This document shows positions 22,650 to 35,800 of a stretch of 64,000 nt of DNA, in pieces. Where the stretch lies: positions 53,619,759-53,683,758 of the forward strand of contig JAKGHH010000003.1 in the NCBI GenBank assembly GCA_022828595.1, in the 5' to 3' direction. The stretch comes from Nelumbo lutea. Its lineage: Eukaryota > Streptophyta > Magnoliopsida > Proteales > Nelumbonaceae. The notes beneath the pieces were generated by a model. It did no database searches. It was not told the DNA's origin and saw only the letters and a program-made list of their open reading frames with translations. A program made the translations under genes and the position numbers. Within the stretch, counting starts at the first letter, position 1, and each line of letters opens with the position of its first letter.

Positions 22650-23460
22650 ATGTACAAAGTCAAGGAGCAAGCATGAGAAAACTTGATTATACCAAAAAGA
22701 GTATACAGTGACTTGACACTAAAAGCAATATGTGGATGATTAAATGCCTTAAAAACCACACAATAAAAAAAAAAAAAAAAGGAATTGTTGTTTAAGGTGT
22801 ATTAGAGTTGCAATTTGAGTGGGCCTAACTCGAGCCCGACTCAAACTTTCCCTTAGGCTTGGGCACAAATTTTCGAGATTTTAGTTGGGACCAAGTCTAA
22901 AGGCTCAGCCTTACCAAAATCTTGGGCCAGGCTAAGGTAGATTGAACCCAATACAAACCTATGCAAATGGAGAATACAGAAAGATATTTGGGTGGACCTT
23001 TATTCTTAGTTCCAAGCTTATACATCTTTTTCATAGTTTATTTGTGATAAAATCATATAGGATGATTATCCTTTTTATGGGGTTATATAATATATCTTGT
23101 TAAGACTGAAAAAAAAAAAAAAGAGCAAGAGAATTACCATTTATATTGTAAAGTTTCCAAGATGAAGATTTTGTCAAGTATATCAAAAGTCTGAAAAATC
23201 CAACTGACTTTGCAACGTATCTTGGTTTTACTTTTCAATGCTTTATGTCATATATCATTTTTCATTGTAAATTGTTGAAAATGGGTCATATCAGAATGGA
23301 TCTAGTTCGATTCACTAGATGCAATTTTTGGGGGGGTCAAAACTCTACGTGCAAATGTCAACATTGTCAGCACCCATAAACTACAATCATATCCTATTAT
23401 TTCCATCTACGCTTAAGAAATTAGTTGAATATTACTTGCCAAGAAGGATCACTCACTCGA
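22650..23460. repeat. Diverged duplicated segment, copy A
   Basis: Shares a long series of blocks with 28885-29660 in the same order: GTCAAGGAGCAAGCAT, AAAGCAATATGTGGATGATT, GATATTTGGGTGGACC, TTATGTCATATATCATTTTT, TCAGCACC(C/T)ATAAACTA, ATATTACTTGCCAAG. No gene content. It lies immediately beyond the 5' end of the LINE. Confidence 0.75.
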
Positions 23461-24750
23461 CTATGCAAAATTTGACCCTAAACCTTTCTTTCCACCAAGA
23501 ATCTATCAAGGTCTAAAATATCACTTCACCCTAATATGCTGAAGGGTGTATGAATACTTTGAACTGTGTGCTTTTTATTTAGGGTAAATTATAGCTGTAT
23601 TTGGGGGTAGTGACGAATAGGTACCCTGAAAATTCGGGGTTGAAGGTACTCAAGTGTATCCCGTAAACTTTCAATTGGATCCCGTTAGCTTTTTTTTATG
23701 CTTTTGAGTTGTGGCCTATGTTGAAATAACTCAAAAGGCAACCATTAGGTGCCTTATCTAATTTTAAATGAACTTAGTGTGGTAACATATCAAATTAATC
23801 AACTTGGTCAACAGTGTTGTAAATTTTTGTCAATTTTGTATAATGAGTTGTGAGTTTTATCAAGTTGGTCTTATGTTTATTTATACGGTCTCATTTACAT
23901 CCTATAAGTTATTAAATTAGTCAAGAGTTTCTTATGAATTTCTATCAAATTAGTATAATAATTGTAGAACTATATCAAATTGGTCTTATGTTCTTCTATA
24001 TGGTCTAATTAATACCATTTAAGTGTATAAATTAAAGCACACAACAATTCACTTGTATATATATATATAGTTCACTTGTATTTCAAACCCAAACTGAACA
24101 TCTCCCCACAATGATGTTATATTTCAAATAACATATTCAAAATTTCGACAGCATTTAAAAGGGAATATGTTGGCATTTCAACTCTATTCTTTTCTGACCA
24201 TGGCTCTCTGGTGATGATTTTACTCCGCCCGCAATTTCCTACCGTCATTGGCTAAGTGTTCTTCATTGAACTCTCTTCTGCTTCTTTGTAGGGATAAGAA
24301 TGAGCAACAGCAATGCTCATTTAAATGATGTTTTGGTCATTTTTTAATTTTTTAATTTTTAAAAATATATATAGGCACTTTGGTAATTTTATCTTACACC
24401 ATAATGTGAATTAAGGAAGTAGAACCAACTATCTATCTTTGAGAGTTCAAGATACTTATCCATCACTACCTCCAAAATACAGGATACCTATATCTAATTT
24501 ATTTATTTTTAATTTTTCATTTTCAAATTTACAGACAGGGCTTCAAAAGCAGGTCAGCCGACGGATTTTGAAAAAATAAAACAAAATCGACCATGATAAG
24601 AATCTCTTCACTAATGACGGATGAAAGGAGAGAGAGATGATGATGATATAACTTATATACATCCGGACTGCATCTCTTCACTAATTATTCATCAAACACT
24701 GAGCCATAGTATTTTCAGACCTCTTTACATGATATAACTTATATACATCC
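23461..24750. other. Intergenic, no gene seen
   Basis: AT-rich. A GATATAACTTATATACATCC block is repeated at about 24646 and 24731, just before the Mutator-like element. Confidence 0.45.
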
Positions 24751-24760
24751 GGCTTAGATG

Positions 24761-26198
24761 CAGTCCGGATTGAGTGGACCCTTCGGTTCATGGGGCGCGT
24801 GAACCCTTCAGTTCATTCGTTTGAACCGTCTTTCCGCAGTTTCATTTTCACCATAGCCCTAGCTCAAGAGCAAGACGGTGGCATGCAACGATTTCAACGT
24901 CTGATGGCGTGGAGTCAACCGGAGGCGAGAATCAACCAGTGGTAAGCATCTGTTCTCGTTTTCCTTCCAAACCTATTATTCCTCTCCAATATGATATTCT
25001 TCCTTTCTACAGACCACTGACGACGATATCTCTGTTTCATTGAGCTCTAATGGCATGGAATTAATCCAATTGCATCCTCGTTTGGATCAATCTACGTGAT
25101 GGATAACCGATTCACAACCACACCTAAGATAAATTCAACCCTCACGGGGCGTGATCAGGGGCTCTATGCCATGCCTTCGCAACAGAGCAAGTTCAGCCTT
25201 CTGATGACTCTCATCTATGTATTTGTCAGCTGACAATACTACGGTAGTTCCTTCCTCGTGGTGGATCGGAACCCAATCTCGAATGAAGCAAGAGAGATGT
25301 CAATCGTCGGAGGCATGGGAGTTTTTCGGATTGCATGTGGGTATTGCTTGGAAAAGACACTCCATGGCAGGATTTGATGCAATAATCAGATATAATGCAG
25401 CCCTGATACATTAATTAATGGAGTTCTTATTTTTGTATTCATATGTTATTTGGATCCTCCGGCCTTCTATGAGATTTTCTATTATGAATAAATAAAAAAT
25501 TTACTTTCATTTCATTACCCATGGGGAAATTTAGATGGTCTCTCTCTCTCCCTGAATCGGGAAACTACAATATAGTTCCGATTTCCAAACTGTGCTAAGT
25601 TAAAACAACAATATAGTTCCGATTTCCAAACTGTGCTAAGTTAAAACAACAATATAGTTCCGATTTCCAACTGTGTTAAGCTGTTCTTGCAATTCTAATT
25701 CAAAGTTCCAACATACATATTGCATTGGGACAGGAGTGACTGAGTGGAAGCCTTGCGAGTTGTGAAGATGCCAGAATCAAATGACCCACATCTTGGGAAG
25801 AACAAGTTCTGATTTATGGATCTTCACGTTGTCGTAGATTGATCAAAAGCTTGAAATGTTCGGTCTATCTATCAAAACAAGTATTCCCATCCAAATAATA
25901 GCTTGTTCTCTCCATTTTTTATATCAAACCTTTTTATCTTCGTGCTAGGGAAATACAGTTGAGACAAAACTGTTAGATTGTCAATGTTGGAACAAATGAA
26001 GCTGGTTTACACTTGTTGCCGGTTGATTTCCCACGACCGAAGCTCGATGAAACAGAGAAATCGCCACTAGTGGTTATCTGTAGAAAAGAATATCATATGG
26101 TTATATTTTTACCTAACTGGTTGAACCAACGTTAACGGAATAGCAAACTGCACGCCTCCTATTGGAAGTGAACCGAAGGGTCCACCGAATCCGGACTA
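24761..26198. mobile_element. Mutator-like non-autonomous element (Pack-MULE candidate), 1.44 kb
   Basis: Left end CAGTCCGGATTGAGTGGACC continues CTTCGGTTCA. The right end, reverse-complemented, is TAGTCCGGATTCGGTGGACC and continues CTTCGGTTCA, giving a terminal repeat of about 29 bp. The flanking 9-mers are GCTTAGATG (24752-24760) and GCTTGAATG (26199-26207), seven of nine identical. A 9-bp duplication is characteristic of Mutator-like elements. The interior has higher GC and splice-like signals (GTAAGC at 24942, TTTCTACAG ending 25012) but no transposase and no long frame. It may carry captured gene fragments, whose source I do not recognise. Confidence 0.62.
25567..25680. repeat. Tandem repeat, 41-bp unit, about 2.8 copies
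   Basis: ACAATATAGTTCCGATTTCC followed by AAACTGTGCTAAGTTAAAAC recurs with a period of exactly 41 bp, and the third copy lacks one A. It lies inside the Mutator-like element. Confidence 0.9.
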
Positions 26199-26517
26199 GC
26201 TTGAATGATAGTTCTGTTACCTCATCCCTGTAAAGTTTGTCGGGCCATGAACATCACAGATAATCAAAACGTTGGCAATGTTTCTCTTGGACTGCTTCTT
26301 ATAAAACCCGTGGAAGAGACTGCCACCTGCCATTCCACTTCGTTATAAATCTGAGAGTGAGACCTTGATCCCATTGTTACCAGTATCCCGGGACAAATCT
26401 TGGTTAGAACAATAGCATATGGCTGCCTTATCATTTGCCCTTTAAGAACCATCGACATATAATGCCACCTCCAAATGACCAAGAAGAATGTGAAGAACAC
26501 TGTTATCCCTTTCTTTC

Positions 26518-26663
26518 ATTTCTGTCGACTCTGCAGTTGTGACAATTTAACATTGCCTGATGCGATGCCTCTATCATTTCTCCACAGAACACACATTTCT
26601 CATCCGAATAGATACATGTGAGTCCGTCCTTTCTATGAATAGCATCCCAATACAATTTCCATT
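26518..26663 (-). other. Short Cys-rich coding-like fragment
   Basis: Minus-strand open stretch of about 49 codons containing CVFCGEMIEASHQAMLNCHNC. The C-x2-C ... H ... C spacing resembles the zf-RVT finger at the C-terminus of plant LINE polyproteins. Another zinc-binding host protein is possible. It ends at a TAA and has no start. Confidence 0.3.
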
Positions 26664-26719
26664 AGAACATTCGAAGGCGATATGTAATTTTCAGTTACCA
26701 TCTACTCTTTCCTACTGAT

Positions 26720-27203
26720 TACCTGAGCCAGTTAATTGGATATTTGGCGTAAAGAAGCATATGCAAACATATTTGAAAGTATACATAAGAGATGGAATAA
26801 TACCACCATATCATGTATATCTTATACAGTAGAATGGGGAAGCTAAATTGTTCGTTGATGTTAATATTTGGTGACATGGCCCAAGCTGGTCGAAACCTCC
26901 TGTAAAAATGACCAGCTGTCATAGACCTTGTACTTTCAAAATACACAGATTGAAAGCAAAAAGAAACATGAAGAGAAATTGAAAGAGGAATGCTTTTCTC
27001 ATCCAATATCCCATTGAAGAATAAGAGGAACAAAGCTAGTATTTTCCTTGAATCGCCCTTCGAAATAGAATACAATCAGCCCCACAATGGGAAAGAAAAA
27101 AAGAAGAGAAAAAAAACGCAGTTCCCTTAGTATTAACAAATGCCCATAAGAGATATAAGAGAAGAAAAAAAACGAAAATTTTCACACCTAGATGACAGAA
27201 ACC
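26720..27203 (-). other. 3' UTR/flank of histone H4 copy 2
   Basis: AAAAGAAACATGAAGAGAAA and CCAATATCCCATTGAAG correspond to words downstream of copy 1. CCATAAGAGATA corresponds to the sequence downstream of copy 3. Confidence 0.45.
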
Positions 27204-27750
<547 letters not shown>

Positions 27751-27839
27751 CGGTAGACAAAGCGGGGATTGTTGCTTTGTTTTCTTCTCCCATCTCCCGC
27801 TCTCTTTTGGATTTTGCTGTTTCGCGGCTTTCCCCGAGC

Positions 27840-28884
27840 GGGTTAATTAATTAAAAGTTTAAAACCTAAAAAGTGCTGTAATTACCATAATACCTACCAC
27901 CTTTAGTTTAGTTTTCTGCCACTGCTATCACTCATGAAAGTTACTTACAAGAGTGTTATGGTCCAGATATAAATAGCCTAGCCATTTAATTACGAAAATA
28001 CCTTCATGATACCGATGCAAAAACTCAACTTCATCAATCCAACATTCTTACGTTCTAATTGACCCCGCGAAACAACGTTCAATAAACCCAACAACAAAAT
28101 GAACCTAAAATGATACAGTTTGGCCCGGATCAGTTTCAATATATGAAATTTGATTGCATTTCACTTGGCTGATTATCTAAGTCGGATCTAATCAATCCGT
28201 TTTGATTCCAAATTCGACCGGGTAAATATTTGGATCCGGATACTACTCATCTTGATAAAATGAATCTCATCGAAAAATCAATCCATTGGTTTCGAATATA
28301 CCTTCAATTGGATTTGTTAAAATTCAACATCTTTTATAACTTTTAAATATGTCTATATACATACATAATATATATATATATATATATCTTAAATAATTTA
28401 TTCTTATAACTTTTAAATGTCTTAAAACAATTTATATATAACATTTATATCCTTAAGTTTATAGTTTAAGCTTCATTCATAGGGTTGTAATTTTATATTT
28501 TTATTATGTGTAAAATTATAAATTGGCCTATAAACCTAAAGCCCTGATTGATTGATATTAGTTCATTTATTATTCTTTATTGAAACTTCCTAGCCGCCCA
28601 CCTTTAACAAGTGATGGGATCTACTCCTCACAAATGCTAGTGGGAGAGTTCAATTATTCGATCCCCTATTTGGAGGGGTCACCTCATATTTATACTTGGA
28701 ATCACTTGGAGGTAGGTGAGCTCGAACAGTAGGGATTGAGTCCATACAGCCATCCTAGGCCGCTAAGTGACCCACTCTATTGGCTCCCCAAAATCCGCTG
28801 AGCTAGATAGTGCACATCTACTGATTGGTGAGCTCTCACTCCTGCCACCCAACACGTATGAGTCCTACGATTGGACAGGGCAAT
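27840..28884. other. Upstream flank of H4 copy 2; partly duplicated at 31.1-33.0 kb
   Basis: No gene. 28000-28150 (GATGCAAAAACTCAACTTC ... ATGATACAGTTTGGCCC) matches 31105-31260. 28440-28560 (TTTTTATTATGTGTAAAATT ... CTAAAGCCCTGATTG) matches 32915-33035. A (TA)n tract lies at about 28370-28386. Confidence 0.5.
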
Positions 28885-29660
28885 CAACAAGGTCAAGGAG
28901 CAAGCATAAGAAGACCTAACTATTACTAACAAGAGTATAAGAAGACTTGAGACCAAAAGCAATATGTGGATGATTAAACGCCTTCAGAACCAGGAAAAAA
29001 AAAGGGAATTTTAGTTTAAAGTGGTTTAGGGTTGAAATTTGATTGGGACTAATTTGAACCCAATTTGAACTTTCCCTTAGGCTCAGTTTGGAAGCAGCAC
29101 AGATACAAAAATGTACAGCATAACTACATACAAAATAATACAAAATATATAAATTTTGCATTCTACATATTTGCATCTATACTCTTTCCAAATTTAGCTT
29201 TAAGCGGGCTAAGGTACACTGAGCCCAATACAAACCTGGCCAAATGGGAAACGCTGAAAAATATTTGGGTGGACCTTTTGCTTTCTAGTTCCGATTGTTA
29301 AGAGTCTTAAGATAGGACTGAATAGGAGATAGAAAGAGCTATGAATTAGCGTTTATGTTGCGAAATTAACAATCTAAGGGTTTTATCAATTATAATCAGA
29401 TGTACCCAAAAAGTATGAAAAATCCAACTTAACATGCAATGTATCCTTTTTTTTATAAAAATTTTTTATGTCATATATCATTTTTCATTTTTAATTGCTA
29501 AAAATAGGTCACATCAGGAGTGGATCTAGTTCAATTTTCACCGATGTGATTTTTTTTGGGTAAATACTCCAGACACTAATGTCAGCACCTATAAACTAGG
29601 ACCATATCCTGTTATGTTCATCTACCTTTAAAAACTAGTTGCATATTACTTGCCAAGGGA
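28885..29660. repeat. Diverged duplicated segment, copy B
   Basis: Counterpart of 22650-23460, in the same orientation and order. It carries a Tourist-like MITE at 29080-29199 where copy A has unrelated sequence, and is bounded on the right by a family B MITE. Confidence 0.75.
29080..29199. mobile_element. Tourist-like MITE, about 120 bp
   Basis: Starts GGCTCAGTTTGGAAGC and ends CTTTCCAAATTTAGC, with TTA at 29077-29079 and 29200-29202. The interior is rich in ATACAAAAATGTAC and AATAATACAAA, shared with the remnant at 60369-60446. Confidence 0.68.
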
Positions 29661-29663
29661 ATT

Positions 29664-29827
29664 GAGATCTGCTCTCCTCATAGAGCGCCACTCACACTGA
29701 TCTCACAGCCACATATAATCTTTGTATTGAGAACATCTCCCCATAAATAATAAATACAAGTATGAGAGATGTTTTAAATGTGAAGTCAAGATATGCTGTG
29801 AGGCATGCTCTATGAGGAATAGATCCA
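29664..29827. mobile_element. MITE, palindromic family B, copy 2
   Basis: Left end GAGATCTGCTCTCCTCATAG with AGC. The right end, reverse-complemented, is TGGATCTATTCCTCATAGAG with CATGCCTCACAGC. The central stem AACATCTCCCC is mirrored by GAGAGATGTT. 164 bp. Confidence 0.68.
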
Positions 29828-30054
29828 ACTCTTACAAAGGACCAAATCCTGGTGTTTCAATCTCCCCTACTGCGAAACATGGTCGTCGTAAAGCATCAAT
29901 GCCAATCACCTGTTCAACAAAAAGCTAATATCATCTGTTTATACAATTTTTTTGTAGCATTTTGTGCATTTTCAATTATATGGTTTCTGGTTTGAATCAT
30001 ACAAACATGAGTAGATCGCCGAAACTTGGATCGACTACATTTGTTTTATCGTTC
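29828..30054. other. Intergenic, no gene seen
   Basis: No coding or repeat signal beyond AT richness. Confidence 0.4.
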
Positions 30055-30490
30055 CAGAGATCAAACAGAGTTCGAGTTTCGTAATTTCTACTGTTTAGTT
30101 TATAATATTTGTTTTTTGAAAATGTAGTTCTTTTTGTGTTTCTACAACTTCTTCTGTTTTTATTGTAATATACAAATTTCTTTTAAATTTTTATCATTTT
30201 TTTTGTGTTTTCTAAAATTTCTGTTTTTTGTTTGAAATATATAATTTTTTTGAATTTTGAATTTTCATCAATTTATATATTTTATGCAATTTCTACTTTT
30301 TTGTTGAAATATATTATTTTGATTGTTTTTTTTTCTTGCAATTCTTAACTTCTTAGCTGAAACATATAATGTTTTAAACTTTTACATTTTCTGTTTTTAT
30401 GTAGTTTATGCATTTTCATTTGAAACATATAATTTTTGACTTTTTTATCATATTGTATTCTTTTTTCGCAATTTATCATTTTAGCTTTTT
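30055..30490. repeat. Degenerate T-rich tandem repeat
   Basis: Words TTTCTGTTTTT, TTGAAATATATAATTTTT and TTTATGCAATTTCT recur with a loose period of roughly 65-75 bp across 430 bp. The period is too eroded to fix by eye. Confidence 0.5.
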
Positions 30491-30492
30491 TT

Positions 30493-30753
30493 TTAAGAAA
30501 AAACTTGAATTATAGATTTGAAAATATGTACATCAAGCATCAAGTCCATGGGAGGGTAATTGAAAGACCAATTCCGAACCGGCAAACCCCTCCTACATGC
30601 CTTGGTAGCTACTTCATGAGCTAGTATATTTTGTTGTCTATTTACATGTTTAACTATACATACATCATAAGACCTCGTAAGAGAGTGAAACTTACGGACC
30701 CAGTTGCAATCTATAGTATTGTTATGTAAGGTGTCACTACTCCCATGGGCCAT
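30493..30753 (-). pseudogene. LINE RNase H C-terminal fragment
   Basis: Minus-strand frame of about 86 codons containing NWVRKFHSLTRSYDVCIVKH followed by VNRQQNILAHEVATKA. This is the last part of the RNase H domain of plant LINEs (D-x-C-W ... H-x-x-R-x-x-N-x-x-A-H-x-x-A). No reverse transcriptase is adjacent, so this is a short LINE relic. Confidence 0.75.
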
Positions 30754-32687
30754 TTTTCCTTACTGCCAATCGTCACTGATGGACCAGTAACTAGGTACAC
30801 CGCTATCTTCAAATGAGAGGAGATGGAGGTAAGACCTTTCGTGCAGGGGTATTTTGGGTATTAAAAATATTAGGGACTGGTTTGTCCCATTCTATTAAAA
30901 GAATTATTTCTTCAAGAAGTACTAAAAAAGCCAAGTTGGTGTCACTTAAAAAAAATGTTTATTTTAACAAAAAGTACTTATTTCCCACTTTTTTACCAAA
31001 CATATAAAAATAGTTAATGTGATCCCAATTCTTAAAAAAGTATTTGGTAAAGACGAAATCAAATAGGGGCATAAATCACCAGGAATTTAATTAATATAAT
31101 ACCCTCGTGATGTTGATGCACACTTTTCCAATCCAATATTCTATACAATCGATTTGATAACCCGGTGATGTATGTTAAATAAACCAACCACAAATGATCA
31201 TAATACAGTTTCGTCCATATCAGCTTCAGCCTTCAATGTATGAAACGTGGTTAGGCTGCAAATTAGTCGGTTAAGATGCATTTGGTATCACAATTATTTT
31301 TTAGAATTTTCTCGATTAGTACCTCTATTTTGCCTCTACTGGTAATCTGGTCTTCAAAATTTAAAATGCTACAATTCAATATACCTCCCATTAATGGACC
31401 ATCAACCAGTGCTATCACGTAACACCATGTACAAATTAAATAATTAAAAAATACCAAAATTATCCTTATTTATAGTTTTCAAACAATTTTACCCATTTTA
31501 TTTAAAGTTGATAAAATGTTTAAGTAAAAACATACCCTCTGGAATTGCATTTGCCTTTGGCTGCTTGAGAAGCATCACGGTTCTCTTTCGAGACCTCAAT
31601 AGATGGGTCTCCTATCTATAGCATGTTCAAAATGTCATTTTATTTAGGATCCACCTTATGCGGAGGATCATTGTCAGGTTCTACAATCTCTCCTTCAACA
31701 TCCAATTCGATCAATTCACTCTCGTATTAGTAGCGGAGTGGAGGGAAAGATAACCAACAACATTATCATCTTGCTCACACGTTGCAACACAGAGTACCAT
31801 TTCTAGCGGGTATAGGCGGACGAAAATCTTTTCTGGCTTCTACAAGACAGCAAGGGATCTCTTCGGTTGAACAGGTTATATTTTCATTTCATTGTTGCGC
31901 TCGCATCTATGGTTATAAGCTCTCTTAATGGCTTTGGCTTCTAGAGAATGCATGAATTTTAGGTATAAAAGAAAATTAAAATTTCAAAGCTCCTGGTTAT
32001 CTCTTCAGTCTCCCATCATTGTCAGTTTTTACAATCTCTCCTTCAAGATCGACATCCGATTCGATTAGTGGCAAATGCATTCTGAAGTGGGAACCTGGGT
32101 GTTTTTAACCAATGGCATTATTTCATTACTCCAAGATTACAATCCTAGATTTGGGTGTTATTGTTTTCAATTATAGCGCCGGCAACACTTGGGTGAGTGC
32201 TAAATGCCTCCTTCACTAGGTGTTTGTTTTTTTTTTCAATTACAGTTTGCTCTCCCGTACTATAATTTTCACTCGATCAGTGGCAAATGCGTTACAAACA
32301 CTGACAACCTTGCTTGTCTTCTTCGGCGCCGGCAACAAACGGTCGTCTTCTCCGGTAACAGTATGATTAAAAGCACTTCTAACATTGGCAAATGCGCTCT
32401 GTTCTGGCGATATTTTCCCAAATAAGTGGAGAAGATCTTCGTACAACACTCTTCGATATAATTTTCGGTCAATTTCAGCTTTTCTGGCGTCGTATTCTGC
32501 TTATCAACACCAACAGGAAGAACTGGTCTCTTCGGACTATTAGGGCATAGAGTGGTGAGCAGTGGTTCCCATCCTCAAAGGAATTGAGGTCATTTCCGTC
32601 ATTTCAAAAAATCATTTCATTCGGTTTTAGAAAACATGTGGGGTATTTATGTCTTTTTCCATTCTAATTCACGATCCAAGTACCGGA
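30754..32687. other. Intergenic; duplicated H4-upstream-like sequence and degenerate direct repeats
   Basis: 31105-31260 resembles the region upstream of H4 copy 2. In 31660-32410 the words ACAATCTCTCCTTCAA, GATTCGAT, AGTGGCAAATGC and GCGCCGGCAAC each occur two or three times in the same orientation, indicating an old irregular duplication. No gene is recognised. Short open frames at 32204-32472 overlap on both strands and are not convincing. Confidence 0.45.
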
Positions 32688-32857
32688 TTGTTGAGTTTTG
32701 AAAGTCTAAACACTGAGTTATGGCATTTGAATGTACCACCCCCAATTCAATCCACTAAGATCCAATCCAATATACTTTATTGTTGAGTTTTGAAAGTCTA
32801 ATTTGAATGTACCACCCCCAATTCGACCCACTAAGATCCAATCCAATATACTTTATT
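32688..32857. repeat. Imperfect tandem duplication
   Basis: TTGTTGAGTTTTGAAAGTCT and the block TTTGAATGTACCACCCCCAA through ATCCAATCCAATATACTTTA appear twice, starting at 32688 and 32780. The first copy has 16 extra bases between the two blocks. Confidence 0.85.
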
Positions 32858-35800
32858 CTTTTAATTTTTTATATAGCTTTAAAAAAATTATTTAGGACAC
32901 TTATACCCTAAGTTAATAGTTTAGGATTCATTCAAAGTGTTCTAATTTTATTTTTATTATGTCTAAACTTAGAAACTGACTTATAAGCCTAAAGCCCTAA
33001 CAAACTGATTTCATTTTAAGTTCCATTCAAACCGCCTAAAGCCTTAACAAATTGATTTCAGCCCATTCTCAGCCTTCAATAGTATTAGCAAAGTTCAGCC
33101 TACAGCCAACCAATCCGTCACTACAACCGATCACATGGGTCCTAGTTTCAAGGTGAAATGTGTGGACACAGATCATGTTGGAAGCATGTTGAAATAGTTT
33201 TTGTTGTGAGCAAATCTCAATCAATTGAATGGATGGTAATAGCAACCATATTAAACAAAAAAATGGACCCAAGTATGAAATGCCGTCCTTTATTCTTTTT
33301 ATCTTGAACAAATTGATCAATTTAGGTTCCATTTAGGTAAAATTTTTTAGTAAAATGCAAATTAGTACCTTGTACTTTAAAGTTAGTCTCATTTTAGTAC
33401 CTAAACTTCAAAACATGCCATGGCAATATCTAAACTCCTAAATACTATCAATTTAGTATTCATCATTAGCATTGCATCCCTTAATTATGTCATGTGGCAA
33501 CACGTGTGACTTAAAATTTTTGAAAGTGCCATAATTACCCTTTAAATAATTGTTGAGACAATTTTACCCTTTCTACAAAACTATTAAAACATCGGGAACG
33601 GTAAAGTTCTTGTTTATCTCATTCAAGCTTGTTTCTACGAGTGATTGGAACAATTTTTGAACAAGTGATTCTTGTTTTCCATTCAACATACGTAACAAAG
33701 AATACAAATCATTTCAATCATTTTCACCCAATTACACAGAGTCATCCATGTATTCTCTAGCAATGTTTGTCAACTTTTAGGTCCCTATTTTCCATGAGAC
33801 ATAATGATTCTTAAAGTGGTTCAAGACACTAGAGTTAAGGATTAAAGTATTGGTATCAGGTATTGTATCAGATAACTCGGATGCAAATATAGATATGGAT
33901 ATGCTTTGGAAATACATGGTACAAACGAAAAAAGATGGATATACTAGGGAAATACACACAAATTTCATAAATATATTAATAACATTAAATTTAAGATCAA
34001 AATAATCATAAAATAATATATAAATACATAAAAATATAAATATTCAGGTTATATATATGAAGAAATGTATTACGATTAATGAATCGGGATGCATAATTTT
34101 ATTTCTAGTGCATCAATCAAGAATCCAAGACAATAAACATATGCACCTATTATATCTTAATTATTATATCAATTATTTTTTATTTTACTATTTTAATTTT
34201 TTAACATTAAGAAAAAATCAACTAAATATTAAATTTTCAAGTGCAAATTAAAATATCAATTAATAATTTATAAAAATATAATCTTAACTTAAAGTATATC
34301 AAAGTTGTTCAAACTTCTAAGATGCATATCATATACAAATTCATAGTTTTTAATTACTAAAATAATTATTCCATTATTAATATTTTTATTTATATAAATT
34401 TTATGAAATAAAAATTCATTTTTTGAAATAAATGTAGATTAGTGGATTTGATAGATTTGATTTAGTATTACATTCTTCAATATTGTGTATATAAAATTTT
34501 ATTTTTTTGTAAATAATAAATATGTTGTTATTACTTATTAATGTAAATTAAAATATTACTTAATAACTAATAAAAGTATGTAAAAATTTTAAGATTTATA
34601 TCATGTGCAAATTTATAAATTTTAAGAATTAAAAAAATTATTATATTATTAATATTATATTTTTATAAATTTCTTGATATTAAAAATAAACTTTTTTATA
34701 TAAATGTGGATTTGATACATTATTTATTCTATTAGTTTATAAAATACTATTTTTAAATTTTAGTTTAAGTTGTTAAATATAAATATGTGTTTTTTATTTA
34801 AATTGCATGTAAACAAAAAAAAAATTAATAAAATTTATTTTATTTTACATTAAATCACGAAACGAAGTGTGGCTTACTGGTTTGGAAATGAAGTGAATTC
34901 TAAACACATGTGAGGTGACTTGAGTTTGAATCACTTCATTCACAACACGTATCGGCTTGTATCAATGTGTATCGGCCATACAACGCGATGCACGAGAATC
35001 ACTTCATTCTCCTTTGTTTTCTACCAATAAGTTGAGAAAATCCACTCTAGCTTTGTTTTTCATGACTAATCTTAATAAATGCCTTGCCCCATGTTCTAAA
35101 TTTCTTGTCCAAACAAAACACTACATCTGCCTATGCATTTCCAAGCTAAGAATGCTAGAATCACCTATCAACTAAGGAATAACCCAATTGGTGCGCTAGA
35201 TGAATTGTCCCAACAATAATGCGATTTCAAATTCCACAATTATCAAAGAAAATAATTGTTGATGTAATATTGTACTATTTAATTAAGAGAGTAGAGAAAA
35301 GGAGTGTCAAACAATGATTAATACCAAGAACACAAAACAAAACAAAATAATGCTAGAATCACCTTAAGTAGTGACGCAATGTTAGTGAATGAAGGAATGT
35401 GTCATTATTGGGGATGCATTGAAGCATTTCGAGATTTCGTGTCCTCCATTACCAATAAAAATCTCACCCGCTCTGGTTATTTGGACTACCATTTCTTATT
35501 TGACACCCTATTTCTTGTCTTTCTGTGCGATTATGGATTCAGGAACTTGTATAGCCAACACTATTGCTCTCTTGAACAATGGCCTAAGTTGTTGTGCATG
35601 CTTTGGAATTAAATGCACCAACAACCCCTAGTGGTGTCATTCTCGCAGTCCCTACTAACTTAAGCCTCAAAATTAACAACTCCATATAGTTATATTTGAA
35701 AATTTACATATCACATTACCTTCCATCATAACTGAATTACTCCCTATAACCCCTATAATTAGTTAATTACCCTACTCTTTCAATAACCCCTAGGTTTTTT

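Noticed and set aside
30055..30490. Possible CRISPR-like or regular satellite array
   Set aside because: The period is irregular, the units are low-complexity T-rich and the context is plant nuclear DNA.
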